Positions 1 through 9,727 of a stretch of DNA of 64,000 nucleotides are shown here, in pieces. The first letter of the stretch is position 1. The number at the start of each line of letters is the position of its first letter. Where the stretch lies: NCBI GenBank assembly GCA_964035575.1, contig OZ037862.1, positions 434,001-498,000 of the forward strand, given 5' to 3'. The notes beneath the pieces were generated by a model. The model made no database searches. It saw only the letters and a program-made list of their open reading frames with translations, and was not told the DNA's origin. Source of the DNA: Rhynchopus sp. YZ270_cl-10. Lineage: Eukaryota; Euglenozoa; Diplonemea; Diplonemida; Diplonemidae. Position numbers and translations under genes: made by a program.

Positions 1-1379
1 AGCAACCCGTTTGGACCGCGGTGCAATGGCTCATACACCTTATTACACAGAACTGACAAATGGAAGTGTGAACGTCTGGACAAAAACAAAAATGCCTTTT
101 TTAATTACGTGGCGTTGCCACTTTATGTGCGCAATCACCTTTGTTTCTTTTTTGCCAATGATGGACCCACCCATCCTGCTTGCTCCGTCCGCAAGGTGCA
201 AGGAGCAACTGCAGGATGGGTGTGCCGTCTCACTGTCGCTGGGATGGGGGAGATATGGGGAACTCATTTGGGGAATGGAGCCAGAGGAGAATCCTCTTTT
301 ATTGTGTGCCACGTAGCAGCTGTTGTGTGGCAATGGTCAGAGATGGTGACGCAGACGCACACAAACGCAAAGTGCAAAACACAGGATGCCATCCTGAGAA
401 CACTTGAGTCAGAACAGAGGAGGCAAACCTGGAGAAGAATCACAAATTATGACTAAAAAAAGGAGGACGTTAAATTGTACACTGAGAAGAGAGTGAATTT
501 AAAAAGAACTGAGACAGGCTCCGGATCAGAAACGAATACTAAAAAAAAAAAAAAAGAGACGCGTAACGTGCAATGCACCTTGGGGGTTGGGGGCATGCAC
601 ACACACACATAAACACATAGCAAAGCTCAGACAAAGCGGATATTGTACTGTCACAACAAAACGAACGTTATTTTGTGGTATCGACGACCGCTGTGCCACG
701 AAAAGACAGCGGTTCGTGTCGTACACAACGTGGTTCTCACACAATGTCACCTGAACGAGGTTTCTGCAAAACTACAAGCACAACACATCGAAAGAGCGTA
801 ACCAAACTAGGACCTCCTCTTCTCTGCACAGCCAATGCTTTTTTCTTTCTTCTTTATACTCAGACAGCATTCGCGTAACTGGGAAGATCAATCAGGGCAG
901 CCCTTACAGGCACATGCTGAAGTCGTGACACGCGCACTTTTATTCCAGCCAATGATGGGATGTGGAGGGAAGAGGGGGCGTGGGGCTAAGACTGGTACAC
1001 ACAGTGACCCGGTGAACACCATGATTGGCTTTTTTTTTTTACTAGAATATTTACTAGGAAAATGACTGGCATGTGCCAGTAAAATGCTAGAGAAATTTTG
1101 TTCCATTAAAAATGCCAGTCTTGATAATGACAACGTCGCCGTGTAGATTTGAAACTTCAAAACTGTATTCGACATTTATTTCATATACTTTCGTTTCTAA
1201 ACGAAAAGAAGTATATGTAGTGTATTGGACATTTGCAAAAAAAAAAAGGGGGGCAGTGTGCTGTTGGGTCTTCGCATTCCTTTTAACACAAAAGGAAAAA
1301 GTTGGACCTCAGCATCTCGTACTTAGTCACCTTTGAAAAAGAAGTACAAAGTGGAATATGAATACGCCTCACGTACATA
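1..1379. other. Non-genic flank left of the mariner element
   Basis: No reading frame here has the length, domain content or intron structure of a gene. Positions 1-460 are more complex in base composition than the rest, and a gene ending left of the window cannot be excluded. The part from about 1301 to 1340 resembles the CTTAG hairpin repeat described elsewhere. The mariner element is inserted at a TA at 1378-1379. Confidence 0.6.
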
Positions 1380-2784
1380 CAGTGTGACACAGAATTAATG
1401 GCCGATGACGACATTTTGTAAAAATTGTTATATTATTCTAAAAAATAGGCAAAATTTGACTCATTTCATTGCATTTTCAACTGGCCGTGTATGAAAAGTG
1501 TGTGTGTGGGGAAAATATTAACATGGAAATATCCCTTTTTGGTAAAAAAGGGTGTATGTGTAAAAAAAAAAAAATACAGTGTAGCAGTACAAACGAGTGG
1601 GTGCACAAAAATAAATAGAGCATGCATTAGTATTTTGTGTGCATTCCGTTGGAATTGCGAACTGCGTCTAGGCGTCGTGGCATTGACATGATGTAACGTG
1701 CAACGAAGCTATTGTCCATCTTGGACCATTCCTTGTTGATGGCACGTTTAAGTGCTGACACGTCTTTGGGCTCCCGTTCGTTGACTGCAGTCTGCAGCTT
1801 GGCCCACAGGTTCTCAATAGGATTGAGATCAGGGGAGTTGCCTGGCCAGTCAGCTTTAGGGAGGAACGAGAAAGGTTGGGAGGAGAGGAATGCTTGAGTA
1901 ACGTTCGCAGTGTGGCAGGGTGCCCCATCCTGCTGAAACGTGTAGCTACTGTCAGGCAGGAGTTCTTTTATTTCTTTGAGCGCTTTCTGTAAGACGAGCG
2001 TACGGTACTTCTCTGCATTGAGAGCACCGTCATAGAAATAGAGCTTCGTCTTACCTCTGGTGGTGATTCCTCCCCAGACGTGAACCTTCTGCGTAGCCCT
2101 GACCTTATCAACGGTTGGGGGCGGCTCATCACCATCTGCAACCCAGACAACATCGTTCTTCTTGCTCACCCGAGAAAAAAGCCAAAAGTCTTTTTCATCG
2201 GTGAACATCACCTTTGACCAGTCGGTGTTTCGATGCGTTTCAGCAAACTCTATCCGGGCAGTGATGTTCTTTTCCGAGAGCTTTGGTTTGCTCTTCGTTT
2301 GAACGGGCTTCAGCCCCTTCTCCTTCAGGCACCTGCGGACACTCTCCCTCGAAATCTGTAGTCGCGACGCTACTTTCCTGCAAGACTGAAACCGCTTGCC
2401 CCGCATGTGTCTAACCACCCTATTCTTAACGGTGTCGGTGGTGGCCGATCTCTTGCGTCCCCTCCCTGGCTTGTCCGAAAAATTCCGCTCTCCAGCGCGG
2501 TACTCCTTCACCCACCTACCCAAACTCCTCTTCGCAACGTTCAGCAACTCCGCCACCTCATCATGGCTCTTACCGCCAACAACGACTAGCGACGCTGCCT
2601 GTAGGCGCAACCCTTCCCTCGTGGCCTCAGTGTTCACTTTACCCTTAACCATTATATTTTTGCTTTTATTGTGTTCCTGGGCGTAAATATTTTATGTTTT
2701 GGGGGTGTTTTGAATATGTCCTTGTCAAAATTTGCCGTTTTTTTATAAAATGTCTTCATCGGCCATTAATTCTGTGTCACACTG
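1380..2784 (-). mobile_element. Complete Tc1/mariner-superfamily DNA transposon (D37E type)
   Basis: The element is 1405 bp and flanked by a TA on both sides (1378-1379 and 2785-2786), the target-site duplication of this superfamily. Its terminal inverted repeats begin CAGTGTGACACAG at the left and match the reverse complement of the right end over roughly 38 bp with one mismatch. It carries one uninterrupted transposase gene on the minus strand. Near-identical ends plus an open frame suggest a recent, possibly still mobile, insertion. Confidence 0.95.
1627..2652 (-). CDS. Tc1/mariner transposase, D37E type
   Basis: This 341-aa protein should cut and paste its own element, binding the terminal inverted repeats and inserting at TA. 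The N-terminal third has paired helix-turn-helix segments (about residues 15-60 and 70-115), including a basic GRGRKRS linker. The catalytic DDE domain shows the first Asp in FTDEKDFW, the second in FQQDGAPCH, and the Glu in SPDLNPIENLW. Counting residues between the second Asp and the Glu gives 37, so it is D37E rather than the commoner D34E or D34D. The frame runs without a stop and the length fits a full transposase. No introns are needed. A close relative may be the D37E group described in mosquitoes, but that placement rests only on spacing. Confidence 0.95.
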   Translation of the reverse strand: MVKGKVNTEATREGLRLQAASLVVVGGKSHDEVAELLNVAKRSLGRWVKEYRAGERNFSDKPGRGRKRSATTDTVKNRVVRHMRGKRFQSCRKVASRLQISRESVRRCLKEKGLKPVQTKSKPKLSEKNITARIEFAETHRNTDWSKVMFTDEKDFWLFSRVSKKNDVVWVADGDEPPPTVDKVRATQKVHVWGGITTRGKTKLYFYDGALNAEKYRTLVLQKALKEIKELLPDSSYTFQQDGAPCHTANVTQAFLSSQPFSFLPKADWPGNSPDLNPIENLWAKLQTAVNEREPKDVSALKRAINKEWSKMDNSFVARYIMSMPRRLDAVRNSNGMHTKY

Positions 2785-3279
2785 TACACATTTCGCAAGA
2801 AAGGTCAGTACGATGATTATCAGTGTTTCGACACCTTGAAAAGTGCAAAAAAAAAAAAAAAAACGCCACACCAGACCACTGCCTGACGCAGACACATAAA
2901 AACAGTACAAACACTCACCGCTTCAGCAAACAGCATCAAAGGGGTGCACCAGTAATTTATCATAAAATCAGCCCCTTTTTTTAAAGAGTTAGTGCATATG
3001 CTCCTGAGAGGGCATATCGCATGGGAGTGTTGTGAAGAGATCAAACGTGGGGGGAAAAAACGCAGCATTTTTTTGAAAGGGGGAGGCAAGAAACTGCGTT
3101 CGGTATTGTACTGTGTCGATGGGTACGTATCCTCTTCAGATAGTTTCTTCTGTCGCCTTTTGGCTGAAACTACTGAGATTGAAATTTAGACGTCAAAAAA
3201 AAAAGGGGGGTTGATAAGTTGTTTCATTGATAAGTTGATACGAAGCCCCGCGTGTTGTGTCACCTTGTAAAAGAAAAGT

Positions 3280-3316
3280 TGAAAGATGCACATACCCCGT
3301 GCACATCTTTCAACAA
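3280..3316. repeat. Hairpin repeat, GAAAGATG/CATCTTTC family
   Basis: GTTGAAAGATG and CATCTTTCAAC form a perfect 11-bp stem around a 15-nt loop, followed by an A-rich run. Further looser copies of the same plan (AAGATG arm, loop with CTCTCGTGCACA, CATCTTTC arm, A tract) occur at about 18448-18480, 24167-24212, 32165-32204, 35482-35527, 38511-38552 and 53222-53266. Confidence 0.7.
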
Positions 3317-4218
3317 AAGAGACAAACAAAGCTCATCTCAGGGTGGTTACTACACGGTAGCAACAAAAGAAGGGGGAATAAAAAAAATGCAAAAAAAAAA
3401 AAAAAAATGGAAGCTAGGGAGCTCCGCGGCCGCCACCAACGATGGTGTCATTTTCCCCCCCACACACACCACTCTCAATACGAACAGTACAATGGATAAA
3501 CTATTCTAGAAACAGCTCATTGAGGGATTTTGTAAGGTGAAACTACTAGCCAAATGCTCAGTCACCTTAAACGTGCACAATCCCTCAGGGGGAGGGACCC
3601 ACAAATAGAGCAAGGAAGGGGACTTAGTGAATTTGGATTCGCTACGGAAATTTTCTGTTATTTAGGTTCTAATCACGGCAGACTAGTCAGGAGGACTACC
3701 AGTGGAACTACTAGTGGTCTTAACTAAACTAGTAGTGTTTTCTGGTGGAATACTAGTCGTAAAACACTAGTTCCCTTGTCTAGCCCGCCGTGTTGTGTGC
3801 ACGATGCATGGGGAAAGATGAGGGTTGCTTAGTGACGGCACGCTTCACAGCCCCGAAAGGAGTGTGGCAGAGACGAGTGTGCGTGGAGGGTCTCGCTTGC
3901 AGGTTGGATTGGTTGGCTTGTATGATTGTGCAGTGTTGCCACACGGTGTACGCGTATCTCCAGTTTTTTTCCGTTTCCCTGCTAGAAATATGTTAGGACT
4001 CCACTTCAAGAAGAGGAAAGAAAACGAGCAAAAATAAGATAAAAGCGCAAACGCCTCTGGGACGCAGGCGCTAAAAAAGGGGGAGAGAAGTTTTGGCAAG
4101 ATGAGTCGCAGCTTTGTGTGCTTGGTCACCAAAAATAGGGGGGATAGGGATGGAAGAAAGTGCAAACGCCTCTGCAGATGGCAGGCATAAAAAAAGACGA
4201 AAATAAAAAAAGAAAGTT

Positions 4219-4262
4219 TATAAGATGACCCTAAGCCTCTCGTGCTTAGTCACCTTCAAAAA
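4219..4262. repeat. CTTAG hairpin repeat, family A
   Basis: The unit reads TAAGATGACCCTAAGC, a CTCTCGT loop, then GCTTAGTCACCTTCAAA. CTAAGC pairs with GCTTAG and the flanking AAGATGA pairs imperfectly with TCACCTT. The 3' side runs into an A tract. It is a consensus-like member of a family with about 20 copies in this window. Confidence 0.75.
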
Positions 4263-4589
4263 AAATCTTGGAAGATGAATGGGCTTCCCTCTTAAATTAG
4301 GAAGCAAACTAATAAATTTGTGAATGATGAATGCGCTGTGTGGTATGTACACACTTATTTTCACCCGCTATCGTTATCGGGGGTGGGGTGGAAACATGCT
4401 GGAGGGGGGGGGGTGCTGAAACTTGGCTGTCTCTCTATGACGCAGAGACTGTTGCATACCGTGTACAGATATGTTAGGACGATGCTGTTGGGACCTTCAC
4501 CCAATCATGTTCTTTTCTTAGATGGTCAGCTTTTTTGGCATTTTCCAAACATCTGTACAACAGTCTAAACATATTTTACGCGGCAAAAG

Positions 4590-4692
4590 AAAGCGAGGTT
4601 GATAGTGCAAAACGCTTCACGGGGTTATCGAACCTCGAAGTGCTGTGCGTGAGTTGCTGACAGGGAAACTGTAAGCAGAAGAAACACAGTTA
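4590..4692 (+). repeat. GAAGTTGATAGTGC repeat, family B
   Basis: The unit starts GAGGTTGATAGTGCAAAACG, contains a GGGTTATCGAACC hairpin, and ends TTGCTGACAGGGAAACTGT. The same order of blocks occurs at 22768-22885, so at least 100 bp are shared. The GGTTATCGAACC block looks superficially like a tRNA T-arm, but the rest of a tRNA is absent. Confidence 0.65.
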
Positions 4693-5708
4693 TTGAAAGA
4701 AAGGTTCTGCTAGAGCTTGAGCCTCACGCACATAATCACTATGAGAATAGCTGGTCAAGTGAACCTAAGCCCCTTGGTGAACTCAGTGAAAAAAAAAAGC
4801 CCTTAGAAATGCAGGATAAACTGAAAAATTTCAGTATCAACAATCACCTCACCAAATAAAAAAAAACCACAAATGGCAACGTTGATAGGATACTTATGGC
4901 ACGTTTCTTCACTTTCCCTCCCCCTCAAATAATCTACTCTGCTACGGCGGGAACCTTTGTCATGCCCCCCCTCCCCCTCTTTTTAAACCCACGGAGGCAC
5001 CACCACCACCCTTCCTCGCACAGCATCATGAGCTCGCATTTTTTGGTAAAAATTTTGAGGTCAAAATCGCCTATTTTTTTTTGCGATCAAAACTAGCAAA
5101 ATCCAATCAAAAGGACCTAAGAGCGATGCAAATACAACGTGGATAAATGAACATCTACGACTTGCCCCTGCTGTCCTTCCACCTACACCACAATCACAAT
5201 CATCCCCCCCCTGAGCAACCGAACAAACCCGCTCACACACCTGGCCCTCCCAGCGTTCCGTGGTGGTGTACACAACGATGTGGAAAATGCTTTTTGTGGC
5301 CCTGACCCACCCGCCATCACCATCACCCCACCACCCCTCATCGTCGACAGACCTTGCAGAGCACTCTTGGTAGAGAACTCAGCGTAGAAAAAGCTTGAAC
5401 ATCAGATCAATACACTCCACCTACCCCAGGACGGAATAGCAGTACCCATCCAAGGTGCTCACCTTCCTGCAATGCCTTTGAAAAAAAAATCGAAATGTGT
5501 CAACAACCACATCGTGTACACAATGAGGTCGTACGACAGATTTATTTATTTTCCCTCAGCTCCTCCGACTGCCATCTCTCCCCCATCCCCCCCTCGCCCC
5601 CTCACCCTCGGTAAGAATGCACCCATTCCCTCAGCAACACAGAGAACTCCCTTACCCCCTCCCCCACAGTGTTCAAGCCTCCCCATGCTGTGGCCCCACT
5701 TCGGTTCC

Positions 5709-6464
5709 CTATAACAGAGCATCCAACCCAAGATTACCTAAGAGGGTAAAATAGGAGGAGGCAAACTGTTGTAAGAAAGGACGTACCGCGGCGACAGAGA
5801 CAGCCCCTTCTGTGCTGTCATCTCCTTCGCCTTCGCCTTCGGTGCTTGCCATGCAAAAGAGCGTGGCAAGACTTTGCTGGTCTATACCACTGTCCGCCGC
5901 GGAGAGCAATGAACAAATTGCTGAGACATGCGCTTTGTTGAGGACCGTGTCTGTACAGCCATTACCTCCCCCCTCCCCAGACACACCCAATGTACTATGT
6001 CGTGCCACCTCTAGTAGCCATTCTGCGAGATATTCACACCCCATCTCCCCTTGGCGGCGGTATTGTTCCCACATTTGTAAGGTGGCCAACGCCTGGACCT
6101 CCTCAGCAAAGGCAGCGTCCTCGAGCTGTCCAGTAATGTTGCTTGCACACCAATGCGCAAAGCCTTTTAGCTTGGACAAACCAAACTGACCGGTCTGGTC
6201 GTTGTCTATGAGGTGGAGCACACCGATGTGCAAAAAATCAACCGGTAGCCCTTCGACCTGACGCATCGCAAGAAGCTTCTGAAGGCCAATGTTGTGTGTC
6301 CGTGATATTCGTTCAATTCTGTCGTATTCAGCCCATACGGCTGCAGCATCGTCTTCATCTACAGCAGCATGCGGCTGGGATTGGTCCTCAGGGGAATCTT
6401 CTGTAACCGCGGTTTCGAACTCAGTTTCTATATGGTGCAGGATGTTGGCGTGGGTGGCACCCAT
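5709..6464 (-). CDS. Hypothetical 251-aa protein with a degenerate EF-hand-like loop
   Basis: The protein is not recognised. It is acidic and probably mostly helical. Near residue 88 the segment DNDQTGQF resembles the start of an EF-hand calcium loop (D-x-D-x-T/S-G), but position 12 is Lys instead of Glu, so calcium binding is doubtful. The C-terminal third has a Gly-rich patch and an acidic EGEGEGDD run. The frame ends at TAG. The start codon is supported by a CAG|A 16 nt upstream (6481-6483) after a CA-rich tract, the same arrangement seen before most genes here. No intron is required, although one near the 3' end cannot be ruled out. Confidence 0.7.
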   Translation of the reverse strand: MGATHANILHHIETEFETAVTEDSPEDQSQPHAAVDEDDAAAVWAEYDRIERISRTHNIGLQKLLAMRQVEGLPVDFLHIGVLHLIDNDQTGQFGLSKLKGFAHWCASNITGQLEDAAFAEEVQALATLQMWEQYRRQGEMGCEYLAEWLLEVARHSTLGVSGEGGGNGCTDTVLNKAHVSAICSLLSAADSGIDQQSLATLFCMASTEGEGEGDDSTEGAVSVAAVRPFLQQFASSYFTLLGNLGLDALL

Positions 6465-7134
6465 AGTGGTACTTCTTTGTCTGTGGTAAATGTGTGTTTG
6501 TAGAAATTCGGGGAGGGGGAAAAGAAGAAGGCGAAAAATTTATAAGATGAACCTAAGCCTCTCGTGAAAAAGGGGTAAAATAAGCATTTCTCGTGTTGGT
6601 CAGTCATTATAGTGCATCGTAATGTGCAGATTTGCAATACAGTCGAAAAAATTGGCGCTTTTTTGGAACGACAAATATACTTTTAGACTACGGTCGGCTA
6701 GAGGAAAATGTCGTATCCTCTAATAGCAATGAGAAGAGAGTTTGGGTGATCTATGATCGTCTCCGTGAGACACGTAACAGGCTGTGAGAGCTTGTGAGAG
6801 CTGACTGAGAGCTAGTGAAAAAAGCTCTCCCCGTTCTTAGATCACCCTATGACAGCAATGAATCCTATGAAAAGCCTTTGAAGAAGGCTCGGGGGATATT
6901 GAGGGACAAAAAAGGGAGGGGTACATATTTTTTTTTTGATATTTTTTTTTCTTTGCTGATTTACCCCGCAGCAAGGTGCAGGCCATGCCCTTCAAAGTCG
7001 ATGTTGTACAGTATGCTGTTCTGTCCTGTTCGTTGCGGCCCGTGTCCTCCGCCGTCCTTTCGTATGCTACTCAGTTAAGGTTGTCCGGAGATGTCGAGCA
7101 GTGGGGGGTTCAGACAGGGTGAAGCGCAGTGGTC
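6465..7134. other. Spacer with a partial family A hairpin
   Basis: No gene found. Positions 6539-6566 hold a truncated CTTAG hairpin (TAAGATGAACCTAAGCC). Positions 6780-6850 contain short tandem GTGAGAGCT-like units. Confidence 0.5.
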
Positions 7135-7239
7135 TTATTTGGACCTCTGCCTCATCTTCCTCCTACGGAGTTTCAATCTCTTCAACCTCTTCTTCTTCCA
7201 CTTCGGCCTCATGCCGTTAGGTCTGGGGACGGATCCCAT
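7135..7239 (-). CDS. RPL41: Ribosomal protein eL41, copy 1
   Basis: Read on the minus strand from the ATG at 7212, the frame encodes 25 residues and a TAA stop, exactly the usual length of eL41. The protein starts MRPKWKKKRLKRL and ends RRRKMRQRSK, matching human eL41 at about 19 of 25 positions. eL41 is a single basic helix in the large ribosomal subunit near the subunit bridge. The range given starts at an in-frame upstream ATG that adds MGSVPRPNG. This upstream ATG is preferred because the block shared by all three copies begins there and ends at the stop. A CAG|A lies 16 nt upstream (7256-7258). No poly(A) follows, so it is not an obvious retrocopy. Confidence 0.92.
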   Translation of the reverse strand: MGSVPRPNGMRPKWKKKRLKRLKLRRRKMRQRSK

Positions 7240-8255
7240 TTTATTGTACTTCTATCTGTAAGCAATTTGCGGGTTGTTTTTGGAGGTTTTTGGAGGTTTT
7301 GGGAAGAGGATGGGAGGAGGGCTTACACATCGACAAACTACCTTTAAAAAGAGAAGTTGAAAATGCAAAAACGCCTCTTGGTTATCGAACCCTGAGAGCA
7401 CTTCATTGGTATAGCACAGAAAAAGTGAAGGTAGTGTGTGAAAGTGCAAACGCCTCCGACACCGGTGACGTGGGTTAATCAAACCCATGTCTGAGGACAA
7501 AGAAGAAGTGTGACTCGATTGAACCGGTCCTAACAAAAGATCGACCTCACGCTAACTCCAGACAACCCCAACCGATATCGCACGATGCAATCGGTACGAG
7601 AGAAACAGTATCGTACCTGGCAAAAAAAAACCCCCTAAAGAAAAGGACGGTTTCTTTTGAACGCTGAGTTAGGCACTCACTTCTCTTGGTAGCAGAAAAG
7701 CGCCCCTTCGAACACACGCATGCATATTCGACCCAATGCAACAGAGCAGAATCACACAACGTTGTCTGGAACACGTGAAGGGATGCCTTCCCAGATTTGA
7801 TGTTCAATTGAAGGGCGCAGGACAACAACACGATGGCGTGGACATGTGGGTATCACACCCTTTTTTGGGCGCTGAAAATTGGGGAAAAAATGACGAGTTC
7901 CCCCCAAACGAGATTCCTTCAACATCAACGGACTGACCTGGTTCACAGAGGAGCTCAGACGTGCAGAGCAATTCATGCAGAATGGCAGAGAAGATGAAAG
8001 CTTTAGGGAGAAAAAAAAGAACGCAAAAAAGAAAAAATACACTCTAGGAGAGGTGGGGCGGGGGTGGGGGTAGGGTAGGGGTGGGGTTGGGGTTGGAGGG
8101 TTTATTTTTAACCCTCGGAAATTTTGTTTCTCTCCCTCAGTCCCCATGTGATCGTCCCGCCCGTCCCTCAATAAATCCGCTGTTTATCGTTAATTTCCAT
8201 CGGTTGTTGTTCTGGCGCAGTCGGAAAATTCGTGTGTGTGTGTGCGGCAGTAGTC
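7240..8255. other. Spacer between eL41 copies 1 and 2
   Basis: No gene found. It holds two partial family B repeats (about 7345-7400 and 7435-7490) and a GC-skewed GGGGTGGGG tract at 8050-8100. A short hairpin, GGTACGA with TCGTACC, lies at 7590-7620. Confidence 0.5.
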
Positions 8256-8360
8256 TTATTTGGACCTCTGCCTCATCTTCCTCCTACGGAGTTTCAATCT
8301 CTTCAACCTCTTCTTCTTCCACTTCGGCCTCATGCCGTTAGGTCTGGGGACGGATCCCAT
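8256..8360 (-). CDS. RPL41: Ribosomal protein eL41, copy 2
   Basis: The 105-bp frame is identical in sequence to copy 1, from the upstream ATG to the TAA. The canonical 25-aa eL41 begins at the ATG at 8333. The flanks on both sides have diverged from copy 1, so the shared block is confined to the reading frame plus a few bases after the stop. A CAG lies 15 nt upstream of the first ATG (8376-8378), after a C- and A-rich tract. Identity at synonymous positions means very recent duplication, gene conversion, or extreme codon constraint. Confidence 0.92.
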   Translation of the reverse strand: MGSVPRPNGMRPKWKKKRLKRLKLRRRKMRQRSK

Positions 8361-8955
8361 TTTTGGATTGTTTTCCTGGGGTTGGTGTTGTTGGTTTGCA
8401 TTTAAAAGGAAAAAAAAGAAAAAAAACGGCAGATTGATTCAGACACCTCCGGTTGATTCACTGTACGACGTCAGCCCCAATAAAGCACACCGTCAATACC
8501 TGGTCAACAGAAGATGGGAAATGGAAACCTCATGATTTGCCCACATTTGGTCTTCATGAGTCCGCTGTGAGTGACCGCCGCGTTTATGCGTGAGAAAGAG
8601 ATGAAGATCGAGTTGTTTAGTGCAAGCTCTTCTTTCGAGGATGCGGAAATGAAATAAATAACGGCATCGGTGTGAAAGGCTTTTCCCTGAGACGGTTCAA
8701 GAAAACACTCTTTTTTGCAGAAAAAAAGAGAGAGAAAAATCGCTCCAAAAAAAAAAAATGAAAATTTTGGGTAGGTATGGGGGAGGGGGTACTTTTGGTT
8801 TTCCTTTTCCGGCCCTCAGCCCCCAATCTCAAAAAAGATTACGGGGGGACAAGGGTTTGATTCCCGATGCGGCGTCCACATACTGCAGCCACTTCTGGGG
8901 TATTTTTCTTCTTTTTTTTATCTATTTGTCTTTCGTATGAGATCGGCAGGGAATC
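8361..8955. other. Spacer between eL41 copies 2 and 3
   Basis: No gene found. It is rich in A tracts. A degenerate family G repeat (ACACCTCCGGTTGATTC then ACTGTACGACGTCAGCC) lies at about 8441-8490. Confidence 0.5.
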
Positions 8956-9060
8956 TTATTTGGACCTCTGCCTCATCTTCCTCCTACGGAGTTTCAATCT
9001 CTTCAACCTCTTCTTCTTCCACTTCGGCCTCATGCCGTTAGGTCTGGGAACGGATCCCAT
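8956..9060 (-). CDS. RPL41: Ribosomal protein eL41, copy 3
   Basis: Same frame as copies 1 and 2, with the canonical 25-aa start at 9033 and the longer start at 9060. The only difference in 105 bp is one base inside the N-terminal extension, which changes a Val codon from GTC to GTT. It is synonymous, a small hint that the extension is translated. A CAG|A lies 5 nt upstream (9066-9068). Flanks differ from the other two copies and there is no poly(A) tail. Confidence 0.92.
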   Translation of the reverse strand: MGSVPRPNGMRPKWKKKRLKRLKLRRRKMRQRSK

Positions 9061-9727
9061 TGTATCTGACTATGTGTTACTTCAACCTGGGGGTTTTGGT
9101 GTGTGTAGTATTGGGAGGGTGAAAAATTGGGGGATGGGAGTGAGGGGATCGCGTCAGTGAAAATTGTTAAAAAGGGGGAGGGGCGTTTTTTTTTTCCTTC
9201 TTCCGCTCAGTGTGAGAACACAGCAAAACAAAAAAGAAAAGGGAAAATAAATGACATTGTCATACTAAGCCTAGGCGAACTCAAGAATATATATTTTTTT
9301 CCTGCCTTACCGTAACACCCTACGGAACATTGGTTATCCTCAACGAGAGAGAGGGGTTTTTGAACAAAAACAAAAGTGAAGTTGATAGTGCAAACGCCTC
9401 TGGCACTGCACAAAAAAGAAGAAAAGAGAGGGCCTTAGAAAAGGGTTAAAAGTGTTCATTTATATGGCTAACGTCAAGGTACCAGCGTCTCATCTGAACG
9501 TACAACTTTCCCACCTATCCCATATGCTACCTCCCAGAAAGAAGGTTTTGCAAATAAATATGGGAGAGGGCGAAGTTGATAGTAACAAATGTGACGTGAA
9601 ATACAAAATAGAAACTTAACACTCATCACACGATAAAGCCCATGGGAGAGGTTGTGGTGAAACACACCAAAACCCCCTTTGGGACTGGGGATCGCTTCTT
9701 GTGACAGTATATCCGCACCAATCACAT
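9061..9727. other. Spacer with family B repeats
   Basis: No gene found. Partial family B repeats (GTGAAGTTGATAGTGCAAACG) lie at 9377-9412 and 9562-9600. Confidence 0.5.

Larger units (their letters stand above)
2787..5708. other. Gene-free stretch with short repeats
   Basis: No supported gene. The stretch holds many A and T tracts, a perfect 11-bp-stem hairpin repeat at 3280-3316, a cluster of ACTAGT hexamers at 3680-3775 arranged as imperfect inverted repeats, one good CTTAG hairpin at 4219-4260, and a GAAGTTGATAGTGC-type repeat at 4590-4692. Positions 4900-5700 are C-rich and low in complexity. Confidence 0.6.

Noticed and set aside
1-460. Possible 3' end of a gene entering from the left
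   Set aside because: Frames on both strands overlap without a domain or splice pattern; too little sequence to support a call.
3680-3775. Cluster of ACTAGT hexamers as a protein-binding array
   Set aside because: The spacing is irregular and it fits imperfect inverted repeats; no regulator or gene is next to it.
5775-5795. Apparent 21-nt mini-intron near the end of the 251-aa gene
   Set aside because: Far shorter than the 43-nt introns here, begins GTACG, and the frame reads through without it.
8845-8880. Possible tRNA T-arm (GGGTTTGATTCCC)
   Set aside because: The stem pairs only three bases and no cloverleaf could be built upstream.
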